From: JBLIRR01 sp049472395 | GTDB lineage: Bacteria > SZUA-182 > DTGQ01 > JBLIRR01 | Assembly: GCA_049472395.1 (NCBI GenBank) | Contig: JBLIRR010000016.1 | Location: 57,192 to 121,191 of the forward strand | Direction: 5' to 3' | DNA: 64,000 nt | In this document: piece by piece, positions 42,386 to 51,586 of the stretch | Position numbering within the stretch: position 1 is the stretch's first letter | How the letters are laid out: each line of letters starts with the position of its first letter | Position numbers and translations under genes: made by a program | The notes under the pieces: model-generated | Databases searched by the model: none | What the model saw: the letters and a program-made list of their open reading frames with translations, nothing else | Told to the model about the DNA's origin: nothing

Positions 42386-43770
42386 TTTATATGCGCTCCG
42401 AAACTAAATAACCCATCCGAGGCAAAAATAGCAGGTCCACCGCCCCAAGGTTGAGATTTTATAATTTCAAGCTCCTCGGGATCAATATTAATGATTACAT
42501 CAAGCGTGCTCTCATGCCACATCTTTTCCATGGTCAGGCAATCAGCCCAAATGCCGGCGCAATAAGTCTCAAGAGCTTCCATTTGGGCGGTTGTAATTAA
42601 TCGAGGCCGAAGAGCAATTTTTATGGGACCGAGAAGGTACGTGAATTGATTATCCATTGCCATTTTTTTTTGATCTTCAAAGGCGTGAAGAATCTCTTCG
42701 AAATTTATGCCCAGAAAGGAATTATTAATATGCTGTGTTGCCTCTCCCACGCTCAGGTTTGACTTGAGCACAGCGAGGGGTTGGACTCCTCCGCCACTGC
42801 CTACATTTGTAGGAACGTGTCCATATCTGCCAAGGAATCCAAAGAGGCCATTTTGACCGAATAAACACCGAAAATCCGTTTGATAAAGGGCTTCAGTAAC
42901 AGTATGGTTTTCCATCACAAGTTCCGGGATACGCTCCCCCCAGAGGGTGAGAGGAATTTTTTCCTGAACAATATAATCCCGCTGTTTAAGGGCCATCTCT
43001 ATATAGTCATCAACATCGTGGTGAATCCCCCCAACTTTTACCCCTTTGCCCGAATATCCACGCTCAGGTTTTAATACCAGCTTCTCCCAATGAGACCTCG
43101 TATACTCTATAAGATCAGCAATATCCTCACCCTTAGGCCCTATGGTTTTTCGATGATAAAATTGACGGGTCCAGGGTGTCCGCCGGACGGTTTCTTTATG
43201 GAAAAACCCGCTTTTTTGAGGATTGGTAATGACCTCAAACATGCTTTTTGAATTGATCGGTTCAGTGCCTCTGGGATTGATGACTCTCTTCTCCCTCACC
43301 GCCTGGAGCAAAGGATCGAGTTTATACTTTCGGTGCAAATTAAGAAGCACATCTGTATTAAAGTCCATGAAAATGAGAGAAACGGGCTGTCCTCGCCAGC
43401 AGACACGCCCATTGTTAAGCTCAAGCTCATGCGGTGCCATAAGAGCGGAAGATAAGCCATCCAAAGCGTTTAATCGGACAGCAAGATTCTTATTTTCCAC
43501 CACATCATCCAAGGTCTCTTCTTCGGCGACCACTGCTATCAAACCGCCATTTCTCCCTTCGAGTGCATAGTGAGCCTCTTTCAACATGGTGATGAAGCCA
43601 TGGACCGGTATAAGGAGTGGATGATCAAAATCAATATCTATATGGGCACATCTGCCCTGAAAGTATTTTCCCCAGATTGTTTTACTGATATTCTGAGTGA
43701 TCCGCTGATAGTCCCATCCCCCTGGGCTTCCGAGGTTCCACTCTGAATGATATCCTTTGAATTGATCCAT
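42382..43770 (-). CDS. ATP-grasp-like ligase, probably circularly permuted type
   Basis: 462-residue cytoplasmic protein. The central stretch KLVLKPERGYSGKGVKVGG (about 250-268), followed by DYIVQEKIPLTLW, matches the nucleotide-binding strands of ATP-grasp enzymes, especially the circularly permuted group related to glutathionylspermidine synthase and uncharacterised peptide ligases. An N-terminal domain (about 1-200) has no feature I recognise. VGSGGGVQPLAVLKS lies near the end. ATP-grasp enzymes join a carboxylate to an amine or thiol; the substrates are not known here. The start ATG has no clear ribosome site. It lies 51 bp after the DUF885 gene and overlaps the methyltransferase by 4 bp. 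Confidence 0.72.
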   Translation of the reverse strand: MDQFKGYHSEWNLGSPGGWDYQRITQNISKTIWGKYFQGRCAHIDIDFDHPLLIPVHGFITMLKEAHYALEGRNGGLIAVVAEEETLDDVVENKNLAVRLNALDGLSSALMAPHELELNNGRVCWRGQPVSLIFMDFNTDVLLNLHRKYKLDPLLQAVREKRVINPRGTEPINSKSMFEVITNPQKSGFFHKETVRRTPWTRQFYHRKTIGPKGEDIADLIEYTRSHWEKLVLKPERGYSGKGVKVGGIHHDVDDYIEMALKQRDYIVQEKIPLTLWGERIPELVMENHTVTEALYQTDFRCLFGQNGLFGFLGRYGHVPTNVGSGGGVQPLAVLKSNLSVGEATQHINNSFLGINFEEILHAFEDQKKMAMDNQFTYLLGPIKIALRPRLITTAQMEALETYCAGIWADCLTMEKMWHESTLDVIINIDPEELEIIKSQPWGGGPAIFASDGLFSFGAHIK

Positions 43771-43821
43771 AAAAAAGTAGTTTAAATAGCAAAATTTATG
43801 AGTATATAAAGAATGACGTTA

Positions 43822-45390
43822 TTATCCCTTATATGCGAGTAACATTTCAAGGTCTAAAAAATTTATTTCTCCTTGATTTAATATTGTATGTATAAAATAG
43901 TGTAAATTATTTTTCCCATAGCGCTCATATAATTTCAGGAATTTATGTAAACCTATGGAATAACATAGTTGATATCCCGGGTTTAAGGAATATTTTCGTG
44001 CAGTGGACATGGCCCTCTCCCTGCTGATACCTGACTTGTGAAGATACGTGGCTGCTGTGGGCATATCCATTCTGCCTGTTTGAAGACCCACATCCACTTT
44101 TCCCCTTATCGCTCGCCATAACCGGCGCTTGGCCAATAACAGACGATCTGTAGAATCTGAAAAATACCCTGTCAGCCTCATAAGTTCTTCTGCAAAACAG
44201 GCCCATCCTTCATAAAATAGAGGTTGCTCAATAACTCTGCGACAGGATCGTGCATTGTTCCAACGGGTTGAATCTAAGAGATGATGCCCCGGATACGTTT
44301 CGTGGGAAGCAAGCATTTTATATTCTCGGTGTGCTTCCTGCGTTGAACTGATATAAAATATGCCTCCTGTGGGTGGGTAATGAGGCATGATACTGTAGCT
44401 TGAAGATGCTCGAATAGCGGTAAAATAAGAGGGCATCAGTGACACCTTTACAGGGCATGAAGCAGCCAATTGAGTCGTAATAAATCCATGTGTTATGCAA
44501 TGTTGTTTTAACTGGTCTACTTCCTGCCGATAAAGACCAACCACGCCTTCTTTTTTTATGTCAGGCTGATGTATGTGCTGAAGGGCTTCTTCCCAAATCA
44601 GCTCTTTATTAAGGACCGGCGCTTCATTCATCAATATATTTTTTGCTTCTTTATAGAGAATCTGTTTCATGTCATTAATTTCTTCATCTAGGATGCCATC
44701 AATCTCTTGTATCTCCATGTCACAATTTATGTGAAAGCTCATTATTCTTTCGATAAGCTCCGGGGCAAGAAGAAAATCATCTCTAGTCGACAGGCACTGA
44801 AGTGTTTTTTCGAAGCGGTCAAGTGCTCTGAGTGAAGCCTTTAATTCAGGAATTCTTCTCTGCAAAAATAAAAAATAATTTCTGGTATCTGAGATCATTT
44901 CCCTGCCTATGTCACGGAAAAGGACCGGGACATGGTTAAGGTTACATTGTGCTTCATCGAGAAACGCGGGAAGGCCCCTGATCCGTTCATGCTGTATTTC
45001 TCTGTCATTTAAATCCATAGCCTCCGCAAGCCCTATGCAAGAAAGAGTAAGATAGAGGGAGGGTTGATGTTCCCAGACTTTTACCTCGGATAAGTGTTCC
45101 CGGAGGGTTACAATAAGTTTTTTAATGAGAGCGATATCAATTGCACTCTCGCGATTCATCTCGTGTGAAGTGAGCTGGTCAAGCTCATTGCTCCAGATTG
45201 AGAGGCGCGTGATAAGCTCTGTGATCGCTCCTTGCGAGTAGCTGTCCCATACAGACCACTGTATGTCGGGGAGCCTAATCTGGGGGAAATAGAAGAACTC
45301 ATCACTTGCACATGAAATGGGAAATTTCCTGGCAAGGGTCTCAAAAATAGAGCGGCTTATGATTTCTAAAGAAGATGAAGGAAGTTTCAT
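43822..45390 (-). CDS. DUF885-family putative metallopeptidase
   Basis: About 522 residues. DUF885 proteins are predicted zinc carboxypeptidase-like enzymes. The metal motif is SHETYPGHHLL (HExYPGH), followed by the second ligand region EGWACFAEELMRLTG; YSLNPGYQLCYSIGLHKFL also fits the family's C-terminus. I place the start at the ATG at 45390 because a good promoter (45413-45441) lies just upstream. The reading frame stays open into the inserted mobile element, to 45471, but that stretch contains the promoter itself. No signal peptide is seen with this start, so it is probably cytoplasmic. First gene of the operon with the ATP-grasp, methyltransferase and SagB-type genes. Confidence 0.87.
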   Translation of the reverse strand: MKLPSSSLEIISRSIFETLARKFPISCASDEFFYFPQIRLPDIQWSVWDSYSQGAITELITRLSIWSNELDQLTSHEMNRESAIDIALIKKLIVTLREHLSEVKVWEHQPSLYLTLSCIGLAEAMDLNDREIQHERIRGLPAFLDEAQCNLNHVPVLFRDIGREMISDTRNYFLFLQRRIPELKASLRALDRFEKTLQCLSTRDDFLLAPELIERIMSFHINCDMEIQEIDGILDEEINDMKQILYKEAKNILMNEAPVLNKELIWEEALQHIHQPDIKKEGVVGLYRQEVDQLKQHCITHGFITTQLAASCPVKVSLMPSYFTAIRASSSYSIMPHYPPTGGIFYISSTQEAHREYKMLASHETYPGHHLLDSTRWNNARSCRRVIEQPLFYEGWACFAEELMRLTGYFSDSTDRLLLAKRRLWRAIRGKVDVGLQTGRMDMPTAATYLHKSGISRERAMSTARKYSLNPGYQLCYSIGLHKFLKLYERYGKNNLHYFIHTILNQGEINFLDLEMLLAYKG

Positions 45391-45412
45391 GGAGTATTCA
45401 CCATCCGTTGCT

Positions 45413-45441
45413 ATTTTATCCAAAAGTATGGATTTCGTCAA
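45413..45441 (-). promoter_or_regulatory. Sigma70-type promoter of the DUF885 operon
   Basis: On the minus strand, TTGACG (45441-45436), 17-bp spacer, TAAAAT (45418-45413). It would start transcription about 15-18 nt before the ATG at 45390. Its -35 box abuts, and shares one base with, the 9-bp target duplication of the neighbouring mobile element. Confidence 0.7.
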
Positions 45442-45705
45442 TAGAGAATCAGCGATTATCATTATGGCCAATTGTTTTGTTGGCCGGGGATTCCTGTATT
45501 CTTTTCGCTCAACGCTCGGCTTTTAAAAACTTCTAAGCTCGCTCCGCGAAATTGCAAAAACTCGCTTCGCTCAGACAATTGCAATTTTTTACCGCTCCAC
45601 TTCGCTAAGAAGTTCTATAAAAGACCTCGCTACACCGCTCAACAAATAGCAGGAATCCCTTATACTTATGGGGGTATGACATAATGAGAATTGCTGATAG
45701 AGAAT
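45441..45705. mobile_element. MITE-like palindromic element, copy 2 (core 45450-45696) with 9-bp target duplication
   Basis: The 247-bp core starts CAGCGATTATCATTATGG and ends in the inverse complement CAGCAATTCTCATTATGTCA. The flanks are a perfect 9-bp direct repeat ATAGAGAAT (45441-45449 and 45697-45705). The whole core folds as an imperfect hairpin. Its left arm (TTGTTGGCCGGGGATTCCTG) matches the right arm of the 7.1-kb element (TTGTTGGCCAGGGATGCCTG), and its right arm matches the other's left arm (AAGTATAAGGGAT), so the two are homologous and inserted in opposite orientations. No coding capacity. The stretch 45706-45883 between it and the STAS gene shows only a second AGAATTGCTG at 45709-45718 and no gene. 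Confidence 0.85.
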
Positions 45706-45883
45706 CGGAAGAATTGCTGGGCTGAGCGCAAAATCACATCGATCATTATCGCACAATCTACCGAATTGAAAAGGAGGAGAGGACTATATAGATCGTTACA
45801 GGTTTTATCTAATAAGCTCAATATAAGAACAATAATATAATCTACAAGAATTCTAATTCACAGATGAAGGAGAAGGGGAAGCA

Positions 45884-46222
45884 ATGGAACTTGAGAACCT
45901 AAAAGCAGGAGAAATTTTGGTCGTTACACCACTTGACCATAGGATGGATGCCTATGGGGCACCAGACTTTAAAGAGAAGATGTCAGCTTTTATTAATGAA
46001 GGAAATAGCAGAGTAGTGCTGAACCTTTCTGAGGTAGATTTTATCGACAGCAGCGGACTGGGCTCTATTATATCAGCGCTAAAAATGCTTGGTACAAATG
46101 GGAATATGGTCATTTGCTGTGTAAAATCTACAGTAATGAGTATGTTTGAATTAACAAGAATGGATAGAGTATTTCAGATATTTACAACAAAAGAGCAGGC
46201 TGTAGCTGCTTTATCGAATTAG
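45884..46222 (+). CDS. STAS-domain anti-anti-sigma factor (SpoIIAA/RsbV type)
   Basis: 112-residue single-domain antagonist that, unphosphorylated, binds and neutralises its partner kinase in partner-switching systems. The STAS core is clear: VVLNLSEVDFIDSSGLGSI with the phosphorylatable Ser (56 or 57). GGGGAAGCA precedes the ATG. It heads an operon with the kinase (14 bp downstream), an HDOD protein and a SpoIIE phosphatase. The phosphatase would dephosphorylate this protein. No sigma factor is encoded nearby, so the final target is unknown. Confidence 0.92.
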   Translation: MELENLKAGEILVVTPLDHRMDAYGAPDFKEKMSAFINEGNSRVVLNLSEVDFIDSSGLGSIISALKMLGTNGNMVICCVKSTVMSMFELTRMDRVFQIFTTKEQAVAALSN

Positions 46223-46236
46223 GGACCTAGGGTATT

Positions 46237-46677
46237 ATGTGCGTAAGAAGCCTGAAAATGATTATAGATAGCAATATAAAGAATGTTTTTCTTATCGGGC
46301 TGGCAATTAATAAAATCTGCACTGAAATTCCTCTTTCCGAGATTGAGTCATATCATCTTGAGGTCTGTGTGGTGGAGGCGTGCAATAACGCTATTGAACA
46401 TGCCTATAATTATAAACATGGGAATAATGTCGAAGTCATTGTTAATTTGTATTTAGATAGGATTGAATTTTTGATTTCTGATTATGGAAAATGCATGAAG
46501 GGAGAACCGGGTTTCACCCTTGACTTCAATCCATATGATCGGGAGCATCTCCCGGAAGGCAAAATGGGATTCTCCATTATAAAAACCCTGATGGACAGAG
46601 TTGATTATGAGAGCTGTAATGGGAAAAATACCCTTTCGCTCGTGAAAGTATTTGATAAAAAGAATCCGGGTAAATAG
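46237..46677 (+). CDS. Anti-sigma-type serine kinase (RsbW/SpoIIAB-like)
   Basis: 146-residue HATPase protein that phosphorylates the STAS antagonist and otherwise holds its target. N-box VVEACNNAIEHAYNY (about 48-62), G1-like SDYGKCM (about 83-89) and G2 region EGKMGFSIIKTLMD (about 106-119). The loop between G1 and G2 is short, as in RsbW. It follows the STAS gene by 14 bp. Together with the SpoIIE phosphatase this is a complete partner-switching set. Confidence 0.9.
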   Translation: MCVRSLKMIIDSNIKNVFLIGLAINKICTEIPLSEIESYHLEVCVVEACNNAIEHAYNYKHGNNVEVIVNLYLDRIEFLISDYGKCMKGEPGFTLDFNPYDREHLPEGKMGFSIIKTLMDRVDYESCNGKNTLSLVKVFDKKNPGK

Positions 46678-46704
46678 ACATGTAATGAATGAGAGAGGAA
46701 ACGT

Positions 46705-47562
46705 ATGATAACACCTCACATAATGCTTAAGAGATTTAGAAATGTGAAAACATTGCCTAATGTAATAATGAAGATATCCAGGCTCATTTCGGATGAAAAT
46801 AGCACTATCCAGGAAATAGAAGAGGTGATCAAGTTGGATCCTACATTAGTGATGCGGCTTTTGAGAATAGTCAATAGCCCTTATTATGGAATATGCCAGA
46901 AAGTAGAGAGCATTGCAAAAGCTGTGGTATTTATTGGGCTTAAAAATTTACGCACGCTGATCGTAATGGAGGGACTCAAGGATCTATTTAAGGATAACCA
47001 CCAGAGCACTGTTTTTTCGCGGACAAAATTATGGCTTCACTCTGCTGCTGTTGGTATCTGTGCGCGTATGATTTCTGAACGTATTTTTCAGGAAAAAGGG
47101 GATGATGCTTTTCTTGCGGGTATTCTTCATGATATCGGAATGATCGTTGAAGACCAGGTTGTCCAGGATTTGTTTTTACAAGCATGTAGTGCATACCGGC
47201 CAGGTGTCAAATCGATTACTGAATATGAAAATGAAATTATCGGTACGCATCATTGTGAGGTCGGGTATTTATTAGCCAGTGAGTGGAACCTTCCTTACGA
47301 GATTCAGGATGCAATCAAAAATCACCATACATTATTGCGAGAGGAGTCTTCATCGCGCCTTGCCAAAATTATTCAAACTGCCGGATGTATTGTGACGAAG
47401 ATAGGTTATCCTGCCATACAAGGAATAGAAGAAAAGCTCTCCCCCTCTCTGGTGCCTGGTATAAATAATATGGCAGATGAATATAGAACCCTTATAAAAG
47501 ATCTGCCAGATGAGATCGAAAAAGCAAAGGAGCTTTATGAAACCCAAGCGGAGGGTATATGA
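46705..47562 (+). CDS. HDOD domain signalling protein
   Basis: 285-residue HDOD protein, the same family as the one at 4763-5650. Motifs: LPNVIMKISRLI, LDPTLVMRLLRIVNSPYYG, AVVFIGLKNLRTL, GILHDIGMIVEDQ, HHCEVGYLLASEW and IKNHH. GAGGAAACGT stands before the ATG. Its end overlaps the SpoIIE phosphatase gene by 4 bp (ATGA), so the two are coupled. An HDOD gene inside a partner-switching operon is suggestive of it setting the phosphatase's activity; this is inference. Confidence 0.9.
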   Translation: MITPHIMLKRFRNVKTLPNVIMKISRLISDENSTIQEIEEVIKLDPTLVMRLLRIVNSPYYGICQKVESIAKAVVFIGLKNLRTLIVMEGLKDLFKDNHQSTVFSRTKLWLHSAAVGICARMISERIFQEKGDDAFLAGILHDIGMIVEDQVVQDLFLQACSAYRPGVKSITEYENEIIGTHHCEVGYLLASEWNLPYEIQDAIKNHHTLLREESSSRLAKIIQTAGCIVTKIGYPAIQGIEEKLSPSLVPGINNMADEYRTLIKDLPDEIEKAKELYETQAEGI

Positions 47563-49331
47563 TAAATATACTGGACACGCTTATAGGCGATATAGCAGAT
47601 CAGGATGAGGAGATACAACAGCTTTGTACGGCTCTAAAAGACTATATACCCCCAAGTTTTTTCTTGCTTATTGCGGACCGACACGAGGGACTTTCCTCTA
47701 AGGGTGAATTGGAGCTTCCGGATGAAATTCGGGATCATCTTGTTGCTGAAGCAAAGCTAGAAAATAGTATGGTCTGGTCCCAGATGCCGCATAAGGATGT
47801 GGTGTATGCCTTACCTGTTCCGGAATTCAAGGCTATTCTCATTTTTATTCTTCCGGAGTATCATGCAAATTTATTTGCCAGGCAGCAAAGCCCAGATAGT
47901 ATCCAGCTTTGTATCAGGCTTTTCTTTTTGAAAAAAAATCTCGAAGAAGAGCAAGAATATAGAATTGTGCAAAAAAATCAACTCAACCGGAAAATAAAAT
48001 CCCTGGAAAAAAGCTACATGGAAATTCTTGAAGATAATTCAAAACAGCATCAACTCATTCAGAAGCGACAGAGAGAATATTCGAAAACTCTTAAAATTGA
48101 GATTGAAAGACAAACGGAAGAGCTTCGAATGATCAACACCCGTCTTGAGGAAAGCAGTCATTTAAAACAGAAAATTCTAGACAATGCGGCAACCGCAATC
48201 TTCACGGTTGATATATATACGAATATTACGAGTGTCAATAGAGAGTTTTGTATGATTACAGGATTCAGTAAGGATGACATTATAGGTAAGAAGTCTGCTC
48301 TATTGGGGGGTGATTTTGGTGGTCCTTTTGTTGAGGGAAAAATCCTTAAAAAGCATGGCACATTGCGTACAAAAACCGGTCAAGAACTCATCATTATCAG
48401 AAATGCTGATATGATACTTGATGATTCAGGCAGAATAACCGGGGCAGTTGAATCATTTATTGATATTACGAGCTTAATAAAGGCCCGTGAAGCTGCCGAA
48501 GTTGCCCGGGATGATTTGGCAGCGACGTGTCAAGCTTTATTGAAAAAACAGCATGATCTCGACGATGACCTAAAGGCTGCCTCTGAAATCCAGAGAAGTC
48601 TGCTCCCCAAGTCTTCTCTTAATTTTCAATGTGGGGAAGTGGAGTGGAGATTTATCCCCTGCCAGAGGGTTGGCGGAGATATTTTCAATATTTTCGAGTT
48701 AAATGACAATTGTTGGGGCATGTATATGCTGGATGTGAGTGGGCATGGAGTGCCTTCTGCCATGGTGTCGGTATCAGTTTCCCAAATGCTTCAGCCACAA
48801 ACAGGTTCCTGTTTAAAGAAATTGAAAAGATCCTTTCCCTACTATGAGTTAGTTTCTCCCTCTGAGGTTTTAAGCATATTGGATAAGGAATATCCTTTTG
48901 AGCGATTTGAAAAATATTTTACCATGACCTACCTTCTTTTGGATGTGAGAAATGGAAATCTCACATACAGCAATGCTGCTCACCCATCCCCGCTGCTTAT
49001 TCATACGGATGGCACATTAGAATTCTTACAAGAAGGAGGCACTATTATCGGGATGGATGGTATTTTACCCTTTGAAGAGGGGAGAAGACAGCTTCAGCCG
49101 GGGGATAAGCTTTTTATCTATACGGATGGAATAATAGAATATCAGGATCGAAACGGGGAATTTTATGGCAAGGAGCGTTTTCATCAAGAAATGGACAAAT
49201 TAAAAAACAAGCCGATTTCTCATATAATCGAGGGTATTATGTCTTCGATGATGGATTTTGGAAAAGATAGTGAACCTCAAGACGATATCAGCTTGCTCGG
49301 AGTAGAGTTTAAGCAGAGAAAAGAACAATAG
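47559..49331 (+). CDS. PAS-SpoIIE (PP2C) serine phosphatase, RsbU-like
   Basis: 590 residues. An N-terminal region without clear family (1-130) is followed by a coiled coil (about 130-205), a PAS domain (about 205-310, ITSVNREFCMITGFSKDDIIG), a second short coiled coil and the SpoIIE/PP2C domain (about 345-588). Metal-binding acidic motifs are visible: RVGGDIFNIFEL, YMLDVSGHGVPSAMVS, YTDGIIEYQ and DDISLL. It should dephosphorylate the STAS antagonist and thereby release the target of the anti-sigma-type kinase. The N-terminal and PAS parts probably sense the signal. No membrane segment. Last gene of the four-gene operon. Confidence 0.92.
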   Translation: MINILDTLIGDIADQDEEIQQLCTALKDYIPPSFFLLIADRHEGLSSKGELELPDEIRDHLVAEAKLENSMVWSQMPHKDVVYALPVPEFKAILIFILPEYHANLFARQQSPDSIQLCIRLFFLKKNLEEEQEYRIVQKNQLNRKIKSLEKSYMEILEDNSKQHQLIQKRQREYSKTLKIEIERQTEELRMINTRLEESSHLKQKILDNAATAIFTVDIYTNITSVNREFCMITGFSKDDIIGKKSALLGGDFGGPFVEGKILKKHGTLRTKTGQELIIIRNADMILDDSGRITGAVESFIDITSLIKAREAAEVARDDLAATCQALLKKQHDLDDDLKAASEIQRSLLPKSSLNFQCGEVEWRFIPCQRVGGDIFNIFELNDNCWGMYMLDVSGHGVPSAMVSVSVSQMLQPQTGSCLKKLKRSFPYYELVSPSEVLSILDKEYPFERFEKYFTMTYLLLDVRNGNLTYSNAAHPSPLLIHTDGTLEFLQEGGTIIGMDGILPFEEGRRQLQPGDKLFIYTDGIIEYQDRNGEFYGKERFHQEMDKLKNKPISHIIEGIMSSMMDFGKDSEPQDDISLLGVEFKQRKEQ

Positions 49332-49360
49332 GATGTAGTACGCAGGATAGGAGGCATCAT

Positions 49361-51478
49361 ATGTCAAGAAATTTATTTATCACTGCTACTGAAAGGAGAA
49401 GCGGGAAATCCGCTATCTCTCTGGGATTGATGGAATTGCTTCAGAGACATTTCGGGAAGGTAGGCTTTTTTCGCCCCTTAATAAATATCGATCCGACAAA
49501 AAAGAAAAAAGATAATACTATCAGTTTGATTTCTTCATATAATAAGTTGGACATTCCTTATGAGAAAATGTATGCGTATACTACAACAGACGCCGCATAT
49601 ATGATAACGCTAGGGAAACGGGAGGAACTGCTTGAAGGCATTCTTAATAATTATAAGGAGATGGAGCACTCTCATGATTTTATTTTATGTGAAGGCACTG
49701 ACTACGAAGGTTCGACATCAGCTTTTGAATTTGATATAAATGCTGAAATCATCAATAATCTTGGATGTCCTGTCTTGCTCGTTGCAAATGCCTATAAAAA
49801 AAGTGTTGAGGAAACGCTCAGGTCAATTGAGGTATCAATTGATTCCTTATTAAAGAAAGGATGCAATATTATCGCAACAATTGTTAACAGAGTTGATGAG
49901 GAGAATGAAAATGAAATTATACACCAATTGAATAGAAGGGGATTTGGTTCAAAACAATTGGTGTATACTATACCTAATGAAAAGTCCCTTGGCAGTCCGA
50001 CAATAGGGGAGATTGCTGCGATTCTAAATGCAGAGGTACTCTATGGAAAAGAGCAATTAAACCAGCATGCGTATAGCTTTACAGTGGCAGCAATGCAATT
50101 GGGTAACTTTTTAAAACGAATTAAAAAAGGGACTCTTATTATTACCCCGGGAGATAGGGCAGACGTGATTGTTGCATGTCTGTCTTCGGTCTCGTCAATG
50201 TCAGTTCCGAATATTGCAGGGATTATATTAACAGGCGGATTGAAACCTGAGGAACCAATATTAAGATTAATTGAGGGATTCTCTCACGTAGTTCCGATTC
50301 TTAGTGTAAGAGAAGATACATTTCCTACCGCAACGATGGCTGATAATATTCACGCCGTCATTTCCCCCAAGGATGAATGGAAGATTAATCGAGCCTTGGA
50401 AGTGTTCGAAAAAAGTATAAAGGTTGAGGAACTCGAGAGGAAAATCGTTGAAACTGAAATTTCAATTGTGACGCCCAAAATGTTTGAATATGGATTAATC
50501 CAGAGAGCCCATGCGTACATACAGCATATTGTGTTACCTGAAGGTGAAGAAGAGAGAATTCTGCGGGCCGCTGAAATTATAATTCGACGTCAAGTGGCAA
50601 AGGTGACGCTTATCGGCAATGAACAGGAGATTTTCAAGAAGATTGGACAGTGGGGATTGCAGCTTGAAGGAATAAATATTATTGATATTGAGCACTCGTG
50701 CTTATTTGATGAGTATGTTCACACCTATTATGAGCTGAGGAAAGATAGGGGTATCACAAAAGAAATTGCGCAGGATATTATGAGTGATCCAAACCATTTC
50801 GGGACTATGATGGTGCATAAAGGTCATGCTGATGGAATGGTTTCTGGTGCAGTCCATACGACGCGGGCTACCATTCGACCTGCATTTGAAATTATTAAAA
50901 CAAAACCTGGTTGTTCTATTATATCCAGCGTATTTTTCATGTGTCTCGAGGATAGGGTCCTTGTGTATGGCGACTGTGCGGTGAATCCGGACCCGACTCC
51001 CAGAAGATTGGCTGAAATCGCTCTTAGCTCCGCACGAACGGCGAAAATATTCGGGATAGAACCTCTCGTCGCCATGTTATCCTATTCAACAGGAGAGTCA
51101 GGAAAAGGTGAAACTGTTGAAAAAGTGCGAGAAGCAACACGAATTGCCAGAGCAATGGCTCAAGAATCCTATCCCGACTTGAAGCTCGAAGGTCCCATTC
51201 AATATGATGCAGCTATCGATCCGCATATAGCGGAATTGAAAATACCGGGAAGTGAGGTCGCAGGAAAAGCGACAGTTTTTATTTTTCCTGATTTGAATAC
51301 CGGCAATAATACCTATAAGGCGGTGCAAAGATCTGCCAAAGCCGTTGCTATCGGTCCGGTCCTTCAGGGACTTAACAAGCCTGTGAATGATGTCAGTCGA
51401 GGATCTACGGTGAGAGATATTGTCAATACAATAGCAATTACAGCGATACAAGCTCAAGCAGAAAAAAAGATAAAATAG
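49361..51478 (+). CDS. pta: Phosphate acetyltransferase, long form
   Basis: Interconverts acetyl-CoA and acetyl phosphate in acetate metabolism; cytoplasmic. At 705 residues it has the long E. coli-type layout: N-terminal P-loop/BioD-like domain (about 1-210, ITATERRSGKSAISLGL), DRTGG-like regulatory domain (about 220-335) and C-terminal PTA_PTB catalytic domain (about 380-700, HIVLPEGEEERILRAAEIII, NPDPTPRRLAEIALSSA, TGNNTYKAVQRSAKA). TAGGAGG is placed 6 nt before the ATG. No ackA gene is in the window. The glgX frame begins shortly after its stop. Confidence 0.95.
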   Translation: MSRNLFITATERRSGKSAISLGLMELLQRHFGKVGFFRPLINIDPTKKKKDNTISLISSYNKLDIPYEKMYAYTTTDAAYMITLGKREELLEGILNNYKEMEHSHDFILCEGTDYEGSTSAFEFDINAEIINNLGCPVLLVANAYKKSVEETLRSIEVSIDSLLKKGCNIIATIVNRVDEENENEIIHQLNRRGFGSKQLVYTIPNEKSLGSPTIGEIAAILNAEVLYGKEQLNQHAYSFTVAAMQLGNFLKRIKKGTLIITPGDRADVIVACLSSVSSMSVPNIAGIILTGGLKPEEPILRLIEGFSHVVPILSVREDTFPTATMADNIHAVISPKDEWKINRALEVFEKSIKVEELERKIVETEISIVTPKMFEYGLIQRAHAYIQHIVLPEGEEERILRAAEIIIRRQVAKVTLIGNEQEIFKKIGQWGLQLEGINIIDIEHSCLFDEYVHTYYELRKDRGITKEIAQDIMSDPNHFGTMMVHKGHADGMVSGAVHTTRATIRPAFEIIKTKPGCSIISSVFFMCLEDRVLVYGDCAVNPDPTPRRLAEIALSSARTAKIFGIEPLVAMLSYSTGESGKGETVEKVREATRIARAMAQESYPDLKLEGPIQYDAAIDPHIAELKIPGSEVAGKATVFIFPDLNTGNNTYKAVQRSAKAVAIGPVLQGLNKPVNDVSRGSTVRDIVNTIAITAIQAQAEKKIK

Positions 51479-51586
51479 CAAGGAGATAATAAAACGAACA
51501 ATAATAGTCCAAAGAAGGATATTCCTCAGAAGCAAGAAGAGGGAAAAATAAAAAGTATTCTTGATATTATTGATACTAATTTTTCC

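Noticed and set aside
40811..45883. RiPP precursor peptide gene for the SagB/ATP-grasp operon
   Set aside because: The gaps between the four genes are 51 bp or less, and the region upstream is a mobile element. I found no short open frame with a ribosome site.
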